A stretch of DNA of 64,000 nt. It comes from Neoconidiobolus thromboides FSU 785. Taxonomy: Eukaryota; Entomophthoromycota; Entomophthoromycetes; Entomophthorales; Neoconidiobolaceae. Below are positions 55,840 through 64,000 of the stretch, in pieces. Under the pieces are notes generated by a model that was not told where the DNA came from, ran no database searches, and saw nothing but the letters and a program-made list of their open reading frames with translations. Location of the stretch: NCBI GenBank assembly GCA_025603075.1, contig MU626350.1:18950-82949 (forward strand), written 5' to 3'. The position numbers and the translations under genes were made by a program. Each line of letters starts with the position of its first letter. Positions within the stretch are counted from its first letter, which is position 1.

Positions 55840-57129
55840 TTAATCATCCGCTAAATCAATAACCCCTTCTTCTTTAGTTTCTGTAGGCTTTAATCCTTTG
55901 TCATGAACTAAAAAAGGATTAATCATTGTCATTATGGTTATACTCCTAATTGATACTTACTATAATTCTTTAATCCCTTATCAAAGTTTCTAAAGCAAAG
56001 TGTTCCAAATATAAAGCTACCAACGATATCCAACAAGGCCAACACAGCTAAAAATAAATATATTAATATTATAATCCCAAATATCCCTTATAACCTCTCT
56101 TACCAAACCAAGTTAAAAAATATTTATACTCATTGTATAGATCCCTTGTCCAGAACCTTACTATTTTGTAAGCAAAATAAGCCATCACTAAAACAAATCC
56201 TCCTAAAGTAAATCCCAACAAATATTTATTTTCTCTTTGTACGCCAATAACACCAAGGTAAATAATCACTAAGGCAATTGGAAATGCTGCTACTGTGGTG
56301 GCTAATTCAGTTGTACTATCGTATAAAGAAAACACTAAAAATTGAGTCAAAAATCCAATAGCAAAAAAGATGGAGAATTTTAAAGCCATTAAGAAAGTAT
56401 AATAATATATAAGCATTCCTAAGTAAATATAAACATCAATATATTAATTTGAAGTTTTTGATAACGTATACTTACTTCTCATACCAATATCCGCGCCAAG
56501 TACTTTGTAAATATACCAACCAAATTCTTGATATAATTTATAACCGAAAAAGAATAAAAGTAATTGACCTAAAGCTATAAATCCAGCCAACAAACCAACA
56601 ATAAGTCTAATTTTGTCTTGGATAATTATACTTTGCACCTGAGTATATTGGAATATTGCATAAATCATGGTCATCAGATTGAATACTAAGATAGCAAATA
56701 TTTGTAGTATATTTTTAAAGTAAACCTAAATAACAATATAATGAGTTAAGATCTCATAATTTTAACAAAATTAGCAATTTAAACTTTACCGATTCAATAA
56801 TAAAGATCACTTGGAATACTTGTGAAAGCATAAACAATATCATATAAATTTGAACAGACCTAACAGTTCCATCTGCCTTATTGAAATCAGCAGTACTCCT
56901 AGCCCCTACCGGATTCTTTTGTTCTTGAATCGAGCTATTATTCACTATCATTCCATATAAAACACCTTCTAAAGCAATAACAATAATGGCTTGAGTAATT
57001 GATACTAAGATAAATATATATTGATTATACGATTTTTTCTAATAAGTCGAAATTAATGTTAGTTGATTAATGATTGAGTATATTTATTGTGTTTTGATTT
57101 ACCCATGGATTATTTTTAAATAGATTCAT
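55840..57129 (-). CDS. UPF0658 Golgi-type multi-pass membrane protein
   Basis: Six exons: 57129-57103, 57038-56790, 56725-56476, 56418-56104, 56047-55961 and 55907-55840, giving 331 residues. The protein has about eight hydrophobic helices. FFFGYKLYQEFGWYIYKVLG followed by ADIGMR, and ALKFSIFFAIGFLTQFLVFS further on, match the fungal UPF0658 family, described as Golgi membrane proteins (for example S. pombe SPAC23H3.04). FAYKIVRFW near the C-terminus is also family-like, and the tail ends in an acidic ETKEEGVIDLADD. Biochemical function is unknown. The first exon codes nine residues only. Exon 4 must leave through GTAAGA at 56103; reading on gives an early stop. Confidence 0.72.
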
Positions 57130-58454
57130 CTTTTTATAAAAATTCTTTTTAGATTATTTAGAAAGATAAAATTAAGAGAAAAGAATTAAAAAAGTTGTTT
57201 ACTAAAAAAAATTAAAATTAATAAATAAACGGTAAACGTTCTTTTATAAATGTTAATTCAAAGCCCCAATCAAATTAGAGTAATTCTTCATTAATGGCTA
57301 TTTTTATTACTAACTGAGATTTATTAAGCTTATTTGGGGATAAAACTAAATATACTTGTACCAATTTATTTATAACAAAAATGATTTAAATTAATCTGAG
57401 CAATAATTATGATATTATAATTACTCAATTTTCGATTCCTGTTTCTTTATTATTACAATAGATTACTTTTACAACATAGTGCTATAGTGTATTATTTTAT
57501 ATACTACCAGAAATTCGGACAATATAAACTCTTTTTTGAGCTTCATTATCCCTCATTTCCTCTATCTGACAAAAAATGAATCAGATCAATATAAAATCCT
57601 ATCAATTTTCTCTATTATTTTACACCTTAATCCTTAATCATTTGCCTCAATTCGTTTTTTATAAAATCTCTAATTACAGATGCTGTAACTTTATTGTGAC
57701 TTAGTTAACTGTTTATTTAAAAGATAAAATTAGGTCAAAATCTAAAAATTTTAGCTTAAGAGAATAAATAAATAACTCTAAAACTTACCACAGGTTAGAT
57801 CACATTAGAGTTGCGGTAGCTATATTATTGTGGTTTGAATAGCATGAATTTGGATTAAAAATAATGGATGAACGGCCATTTTTTTGGTAACTAAAAAGGA
57901 GGGTAAGTTATAAATAAAAAGCGGGAAAGGTGGGCAAGAGTTTATGTAGACACTTTGAGAAGTAATAAAATTTGGATATTAAGCAAGTGGCTTTTTTAGA
58001 AAATGGGCATATTGTTCAAGAGTAAATTTTTGGGAAAATGGCAAATTGAGAAAATGGGCAAAATTTATTGCGTTTTTAAATAAAAATAAGAAATGGGTAA
58101 ATGGGCAAACTGTAAAGAACTGAAGAAATTGTAAAGTGGGCATATTTTTTATAACGGTAAAATTAAATATTGCAAAAATAATTAAAGTTGCAGCTTAATT
58201 TAAGTGCATTTTAAGATATTCATCAATTTGATTTTGCCATGATGATGGTTTGGTGAGCATATTTGTACGAAGCTCTTGTAGTTAAAAAATATGGTCATTA
58301 TTTCTTGGTAGTCATTATCAAGTAGTGTTAAAAATAAAAAATAAAAAATCACATCATGGTAAAATCAAAAATACAAAAAGATAAAATCAACTAACTTTTA
58401 ATATTAAGTAACTATAGAAAACACAGAGAATAAAAATGATAACAAGAACAATGC
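57130..58454. other. Intergenic with a cluster of TGGGCA motifs
   Basis: About 1.3 kb. Five same-strand TGGGCA motifs in 57931-58142 stand out and are listed separately. Otherwise AT-rich with no open frame. Confidence 0.5.
57931..58142 (+). repeat. Cluster of degenerate AAATGGGCAAA repeats
   Basis: TGGGCA occurs at 57931, 58004, 58055, 58102 and 58137, all on the plus strand, with near-copies TGGCAAA (58039) and TGGGTAAA (58094). The flanks are A-rich on the left and AA/AT on the right. The core is the same as in the inverted repeat near ERG8. Confidence 0.5.
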
Positions 58455-59186
58455 TTAATTATCATAAGGTTTTTTTAAATGACGGTAAAAGATATAAGCT
58501 AAGCTTAATAAGATAACATGAATATCATCTGTTGAAAAAGAACAATGCAAATTTAATGTTCCAAAACAAGGATTTAGTACCTTTCTTTTAAATCTAGCTA
58601 ATGGCATAGGTGAATCTTTTTTATCTTCCGCATTCTTACATACAGGTACTAAAACCCAGTCGGAATTAACCAATAATGGTTGCCAAGAGTACTCTCTATC
58701 TGCTATCTTTAAATGATAATCTGTTTGGTAAGGATTTGTGAAGGTTAAAATATTGGAATTTGCCTCAGATTGATTTGAAAAATAACCTATACTCTTGCTA
58801 CGACTATGGTTGGGTAATTGTAGTTTGTTATTATTTACAAGAGAAATATAGAATTTTTGAGAATTGATCCTTTTGTTGCTGATCTTCGCCAAGATCTCAC
58901 TCTTATCCTTTGTACTTAATAAAGCGGATTCTATAGTTTCAAACTTAAATTTAAGTAATGTATTCTTGGATTTGTCTTTAATTTTCCAATTACAACCAAA
59001 TAAAGCTTCATTATAAAAATCCAATTGCAACCAAGAATCTTCAGTTACTTTTTTACAAGCGGGTAAAAAGCTAGGTTTAATTAAAAATGAAGGCTGGATA
59101 CTGGTTGGTCTATTGATAGATAAGGATCTAGTTCGCCCGTACTTTATGGCGTCTTCAGTATGATCTAATGGTCTTGAAGTTAACAT
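58455..59186 (-). CDS. Hypothetical protein, possibly tubby-like/DUF6593-type fold
   Basis: An intronless frame of 243 residues from ATG 59186. The N-terminal 45 residues are basic and Ser-rich (GRTRSLSINRPTSIQ); the rest alternates short hydrophobic strands (WLQLDFYNEALFGCNWKIKD, then LKIADREYSWQPLLVNSDWV). The end ARFKRK...GTLNLHCSFSTDDIHVILLSLAYIFYR resembles the closing strand-helix of tubby C-terminal-like domains in fungi (DUF6593/LURP1-type). That comparison is from pattern only. No signal peptide or membrane segment. Function unknown. Confidence 0.55.
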   Translation of the reverse strand: MLTSRPLDHTEDAIKYGRTRSLSINRPTSIQPSFLIKPSFLPACKKVTEDSWLQLDFYNEALFGCNWKIKDKSKNTLLKFKFETIESALLSTKDKSEILAKISNKRINSQKFYISLVNNNKLQLPNHSRSKSIGYFSNQSEANSNILTFTNPYQTDYHLKIADREYSWQPLLVNSDWVLVPVCKNAEDKKDSPMPLARFKRKVLNPCFGTLNLHCSFSTDDIHVILLSLAYIFYRHLKKPYDN

Positions 59187-60454
59187 TTGTAAAAAAATAT
59201 TGGATTAATTATTAAATAATGAGATTTTTGTTCGAGTTCTAGTTGAATTTAATCTCCTTTATATATTACCTCAATCAATGCTTTTTTTTATTAATATTAT
59301 GATTACTAAATTTAGTAGTCTTAAAAAGCATCAACTTCGATTATTGGTTCCTATAACTAGAATAACTAATTAATAAACGCTGGGGTTTTATCTTAGCCAA
59401 TGAAATCATACTTAAATCTTAATGATTCTAAAATTTCAATCACATAAAGTGGAGCGGGATAATTTTTTTGGACCTAAATGAACTAAAGAGAAAATTATCT
59501 CCTTAATACCAAGTTACTAAATAAGATTAGGGACGATAATGACGTTCAAAAGTCATAAAGATGGCAGTAAACTTTACTTTAATTATTTAATTAAGATAGT
59601 TGATAGTGCAACTCATACCATCATATTTATAAAAAGTCAACTATTTTCCTCATTAATTAATTAAGTTTGTTTAAGATGAACTAATATATTAATATAGTTT
59701 TAAAAAATATTAGTGTTTAATTTGGCATCTCAGGTATCAAACAATGATCTTCCTGTCTATGAATTATAAGTGACTTGAATATCTTTTGGTACAATATCAG
59801 TTATCTTGCGAAATAACCAAGGGATTCAAATAAGTCTTGCTGGCCAAGGAGATGTTCTGAATTAAATTTACTAAAAATAGATGATTTCTAATTTAACTGG
59901 TTCTGAGTTTAAGCTTATTTTTTGTGTAAGAAATTTAGAAATCATTTAATTTTCCGATAAATCAGCTTAAAAGCCTTTTTACCTTATAAAAAAATGATAC
60001 GAGTTAGATTATATAAGAATTATTGATTTATAAAATATGGCAAGATAAAATAATTATTTGTTAAGAATGACAAATGTTAAATAATTGTTGATATAACAAT
60101 GGTTTGATGTGTTTATTCTATAATAAATTATATAGAGTTATTAGTAATTACCCATATTTATACTGTTATTATTTAATATTGATTGATATGATAAAATGGA
60201 TTTTTATAAAAGAACAAAATCAATATCTCCTCAGATAAATTCTGTTGAAAATAATTCTAGAACTTTTTTAATGAAGATCAAATAATTTATTGTTATCTGC
60301 ATTTATGTATGATTAAATAGTAATATAAATGGAGGTAAGTTTGCAGAATGGAAAGTTTAGGAAAAGTATAAGTTAAAAATTTTTGAAATTAATTATATAC
60401 ATTATATATAACATATCTAAAGCTTTCATATTAATTGAATTACTTACTTTTAAT

Positions 60455-60562
60455 ATATGGGGATGTGTTTTTTTGTCTAAGAGTTTTTATCAGTAATTAT
60501 TCTACTCAAATAGCGTTTGAAAAATGGAAAAAGTGATGAAACCAAAAAAAACACCCCCATAT
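60455..60562 (+). mobile_element. MITE-like element, copy 16
   Basis: A 108-bp forward copy with well-preserved ends, ATATGGGGATGTGTTTTTTT and AAAAAAACACCCCCATAT; centre AATAGCGTTTGAAAAATGG. Confidence 0.9.
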
Positions 60563-60833
60563 AAAGATGTTTAAATTGATTTCATTTTTTTATCCAATTT
60601 TTAAATATTTTATTTTTAAAAACTTTGGAAATATTTATTATTGACTGCTTATAGTTAATTGCAGATTTGCTATCAAATAAATAAATTTAATGCTATAATT
60701 ATATTATTAATGTATTACTAAGTTAATAGATAGCTGCACAAGAGGTATAATTAGTCCTAAACCTATAATTAATTGCCTTTATATAATATAAATAATATAA
60801 TAACAGTTTATATTTATTATTTATTTAGAGATG

Positions 60834-60924
60834 TATTTTTTTGCTTAAGAATTTTACTATCATCTTTCCAGTAAAATAACGATTAAAAATCAAAAAAGTA
60901 GTGAAGTCAAAAAAGCACTCATAT
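60834..60924 (+). mobile_element. MITE-like element, copy 17
   Basis: Worn forward copy, left TTAGAGATGTATTTTTTTG, right AAAGCACTCATAT, centre AATAACGATTAAAAATC. Shorter than the others. Confidence 0.7.
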
Positions 60925-61132
60925 TTGCTTTCTAGTTATTTATCAACTTAATTATTAATAACTTGAATAACATTAATATTTAATAAATTATTTACTTGCT
61001 TAGTAAATATTAAAACTTTGAACTTTTCTCTTATTTTTACAAAATAAGTTAGAGTTGATCTTTCACTTTTTTTATTCTTCACAAACTCTATAACTTTAAT
61101 TAAAACCATATCACTTTTTATTCATTTACCAA

Positions 61133-61238
61133 ATGGGGGGATGTGTTTTTAGGTTCAAGAATTTTACTAATAAAATTTCCACTCAAATAGTGCTTAAAGG
61201 ATGGAAAAAGCAATGAAGCCAGAAAAAATATTCCCAAA
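61133..61238 (+). mobile_element. MITE-like element, copy 18
   Basis: Forward copy, left ATGGGGGGATGTGTTTTT, right AAAAAATATTCCC, centre AATAGTGCTTAAAGGATGG. AAAT at both flanks. Confidence 0.82.
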
Positions 61239-61649
61239 TACTGAATCATAATGTAGTTTATTATGTTTAATAAAATTCAAATGCTTTTTAACAACTTATA
61301 TTCCTATTATTTTTTTATATTCCTTAAAAATTATGCCTGTTTTCTTGTTATTAATAATTAAATTAATTAATATTTTTTATTTTACTTAATGCTTTAAAAC
61401 TATTTTTATATTACAAAAGATATTTAAATTTTTTATTAATTATTATTTATAATATTTAACAAAAAAAATTATATTATTCGAAATAGTTTATTATATCTGC
61501 TTATGTATTAATTTTTATGAACTTCTTGAATAAAAGTTTTTTAAATACAAATTAACTAAATAATTTCCTCTACATGCTAAATTATAATCTAATATTTTAA
61601 ATAAATAATTGAAATAAACTTTGGTTACTTATTATTTTTTAAATACAAA

Positions 61650-61744
61650 ATGAGGATGTTTTTCTAGCTTTATTACTTTTTCATTTTTAATCGCTATTTG
61701 AGTGGAAAGATTGTTACTAAAATTCTTGAACAAAAACCCTCAAG
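61650..61744 (-). mobile_element. MITE-like element, copy 19
   Basis: Reverse copy, left ATGAGGATGTTTTTCTAG, right end shortened to AAAAACCCTC, centre AATCGCTATTTGAG. Followed after about 6 bp by copy 20. Confidence 0.75.
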
Positions 61745-61749
61745 TATTA

Positions 61750-61855
61750 ATATGGGGATGTTTTTTTTGATTTGATTATTTTTCCATTTTTTAAGCGCTA
61801 TTTGAGTAGAAAGGTTGTTAGTAAAATTCTTAAACACAAAAAAACACCCCCATAT
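61750..61855 (-). mobile_element. MITE-like element, copy 20 (best-preserved reverse copy)
   Basis: 106 bp, ends ATATGGGGATGTTTTTTTTG and AAAAAACACCCCCATAT; centre AAGCGCTATTTGAGTAG. A chance ATG frame of 69 codons runs through it. Confidence 0.9.
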
Positions 61856-62053
61856 AAAGTTTATAAAATTACAAACCTTTTCTTAAAGTACTTTCTTGTT
61901 TTTGCTTTATTTTTTTATTTTATTTTTTTATATACTAGATACATATACTATGTAAATATGTTTTTCTTACTGTTTTTTTAAAACTGCTTAGTATATATCT
62001 AAAAAACAATAACTTAGCTATCGTTTTATTTTTTATAGTGTCAAGATGTTTGT

Positions 62054-62152
62054 TATATGTAAATATATTTCGTTCAAGAATTTTAGTAACAATCTTTCCA
62101 CTCAGATAGCGATTAAAAATGAAAAAGTAAAGTCAAAAAAATGCCCTATATA
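62054..62152 (+). mobile_element. MITE-like element, copy 21
   Basis: Forward copy with a decayed left end (TATATGTAAATATATTTCG) and right end AAATGCCCTATAT; centre AGATAGCGATTAAAAATG. Confidence 0.65.
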
Positions 62153-63189
62153 TATATTTTTGCTTTTATTTAAGAAAATGATTTTATCAAGTAAATATTA
62201 TATAATAATTTTAATTTGCTCATTTTTAATTTTTTACATTTTTGATAATATTTGATAATATTTATGTTTTATTATTAATAATTATTTAAAAACAATTATA
62301 TTAGTTTTTGTTTATATTGTGAAATATCGCTTTGACAGCTTTATGATTGATTATAGCATAACAATAGTTTAAGTTACTGTGTTCTCAAGCTCAAGCACAA
62401 TCAATCCCAAGCTTTTATTTTGGTTTGCTATGAGAATTTCTGTCATGTGATTCCAAGGGAGATTATCTCTCTGTTTTGATATCCATACTTGTTGAAATAT
62501 AAAAGATATTCTTCAATGTAACTCGAGGCTTTTTAATTAAATTATTACCTGATGTCGTACCTTTAATAAAGCCATTAAATCTTTGTAATAATATTTTACG
62601 TGGATTTTACAATAGTATTGTCTATTCTATTTGTCTTGCATAGTCTGTAGCATATTACGTATTGTTCTTCATAATTCAACTCTATCTTAGTCACATAAAC
62701 TAAGGCCTTTTGGCTTACAGCTAGCCAACCAAGCAAAAGCTGCTTTTGACTCCAACCACCAAGTATCAGATTTTACAATACTGAGTCTAAAACTTTTATA
62801 TTTATATTTATCAAAAGAATATGCTAAAGCTATAATTGATAATAATATTATTTATTAGCTTTTATTTCCTACTTCCTTTAAAACATTAGTTTTAAAGCCA
62901 ATCACTCTTATGCAGCTAATTTTCAACTTAGTAATATATTAGTAATATAATTTAATATCAAAAAAATAACACCACCATTTGAACAAGATATAAACTTTTT
63001 CAATTTATTTATTTCAAATAGCTATCAAAGTAAAGGTCTATGGATATTCAATAAGGTATACTTTTCAATAAGATTTTATAAAATATATATTTATTCATAT
63101 ATTATAATTTTTATTATTGATAATATATAAATTAAATTACTCAATTTTATGCAACAGAGGTATTTTTACTTAAATTTAGTAAATTGATT

Positions 63190-63292
63190 ATATGAGGGTT
63201 TTTTTGGTTTCATTACTTTTTCCACCTTTTGAACACTGTTTGGGCAGAAAAATTGTTAGTAAAGTTCTTAAACATGAAAATGCATCCCTATA
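63190..63292 (-). mobile_element. MITE-like element, copy 22
   Basis: Reverse copy, left ATATGAGGGTTTTTTTGG, right AATGCATCCCTATAT, centre GAACACTGTTTGGGCAG. Confidence 0.82.
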
Positions 63293-63781
63293 TTGTTCCT
63301 TTTACCAAAAAAAATATTTATAAAAAATTTAAAAGTTACAAAATACAAATAATTAAAAAATTAGCCTTTTTTGATAGTATTTATTAATTAGTTAATTTAT
63401 AACCTAAACTTTAAAAATCAGATAAAAATGAAACCAATTTAGACATCTTTGTACATAAAGCTAATTAATGCCACGCTTTATGATATTTTGTTTTGACTAA
63501 ATTTTACTTTGTTGGAATTTGTTCTAGCATTGACAATCAAAATTTCACAAAATAATGCTTCAATTTAAAGCCTCTATAAGCATTCCGGTAAGACTTTATT
63601 ATCTCAAGGATGAATGCACTTATAATACCAAAAATAGAATTCCTTAAAGAGGAAAGATTGAATATTAATTGGTTAGTAAAAGGTAGGAAAAACTTGAAGA
63701 TCATATATGTTTATCAAAAAATAAACTCAACTACTTTTAAAAGAGCTGTCGGCTTAAAGTAATAAAAACCTTACTTTATTT

Positions 63782-63955
63782 ATGTGTTCAATGCTAATAA
63801 ACAAATTAATTAATGAGCAATTTGGATGTTTGGAATGCAAGTTTGAAGGAGGACGGATAGTTGTAAAAATATACAGAACATCCAAAGGTATAAAAGAAGT
63901 CAACCGAGTTGATGATATATATTTTATAAATGACAATCAAAGTTTTTGCTCATGA
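63782..63955 (+). CDS. Small hypothetical ORF at the window end
   Basis: A 57-codon frame from ATG 63782 with a protein-like composition (FGCLECKFEGGRIVVKIYRT, then VNRVDDIYFINDNQSF). No family recognised. Just beyond, an ATG at 63957 opens PGTKKTGSN followed by a possible donor GTAATG at 63992, which could be the first exon of a gene running out of the window, possibly sharing this transcript. Confidence 0.25.
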   Translation: MCSMLINKLINEQFGCLECKFEGGRIVVKIYRTSKGIKEVNRVDDIYFINDNQSFCS

Positions 63956-64000
63956 AATGCCTGGTACAAAAAAAACCGGGTCAAACTGGTAATGGAAAAT

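Larger units (their letters stand above)
59187..64000. other. AT-rich, gene-poor end of the window with a dense element cluster
   Basis: Nearly 5 kb. Seven MITE-like copies lie between 60455 and 63292, and a very worn possible copy is near 59915-59990. A minus-strand fragment at about 59860-59740 reads FRKITDIVPKDIQVTY between stops and might be another lipase-like relic. The stretch 62500-62720 also reads partly like protein (PLIKPLNLCNNILRGFYNSI) with several stops. None could be assigned. Confidence 0.4.

Noticed and set aside
59915..59990. Possible 23rd copy of the MITE-like element
   Set aside because: TTTTTTGTGTAAGAAATTTA and TTTTCCGATAAATCAGCTTA resemble a forward copy, but both ends are unrecognisable, so it was not listed as a feature.
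11117..63292. CRISPR array or other regularly spaced repeat system
   Set aside because: The repeats are dispersed over 50 kb, vary in sequence and orientation, and the DNA is eukaryotic with spliceosomal introns.

Overview
The window is eukaryotic nuclear DNA: very AT-rich (about three quarters A+T by eye), with many short spliceosomal introns (mostly 35-70 nt, GTAAGT-like donors, TAG acceptors) in most housekeeping genes. The gene set (SDH3, COQ4, phosphomevalonate kinase, CTP1-type citrate carrier, UPF0658 Golgi protein, fungal 7TM receptors, class 3 lipases, a fungal S41 protease) points to a fungus with respiring mitochondria. AT content, intron density, lineage-specific 7TM receptors and secreted-hydrolase relics fit an early-diverging lineage such as Entomophthoromycotina (Conidiobolus-like). 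That placement is inference; a ribosomal or multi-gene phylogeny would decide it.

Layout. 1-6.2 kb: a compact island with the C-terminal part of SF3B3/RSE1, a PQ-loop vacuolar transporter, a CTP1-like carrier and a HINT hydrolase. 6.2-12.9 kb: mostly gene-poor, with RAD18 in the middle, a broken small cysteine-rich ORF and two copies of a short transposable element. 12.9-21.7 kb: a Thr-rich secreted repeat protein, geranylgeranyl diphosphate synthase, DDX42-like helicase and a secreted S41 protease. 22.3-26.7 kb: neurochondrin-like protein and PIP5-kinase (MSS4), convergent. 27.8-33.2 kb: an orphan 7TM receptor, unassigned ORFs and long-chain acyl-CoA synthetase. 34.5-40.2 kb: FMN-binding protein, ORC5, SND2/TMEM208, a second 7TM receptor and SDH3. 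41-46 kb: two tandem lipase pseudogenes full of short elements. 46.7-52.8 kb: COQ4, a TPT/SLY41-like transporter, ERG8 and an R3H protein. 52.8-64 kb: gene-poor, with a UPF0658 protein, an unknown protein and a dense cluster of the short element.

The most conspicuous unexplained structure is a MITE-like family of about 100-108 bp with GGGGATGT/ACATCCCC-type inverted ends and a central AGCGCT palindrome. I count 22 recognisable copies in both orientations, all outside intact conserved genes; three interrupt the two lipase pseudogenes. Conserved genes sit in tight convergent or divergent islands (35-140 bp between convergent stop codons), separated by AT-rich deserts that hold the elements and decayed coding sequence.

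There is no operon-like system here. Several genes belong to shared cell processes: SF3B3 and DDX42 (U2 snRNP/spliceosome), RAD18 and ORC5 (DNA replication and damage tolerance), ERG8, GGPP synthase and COQ4 (isoprenoid and ubiquinone), SDH3 and CTP1 (mitochondria). Exon coordinates were worked out by hand from splice motifs and reading-frame continuity.
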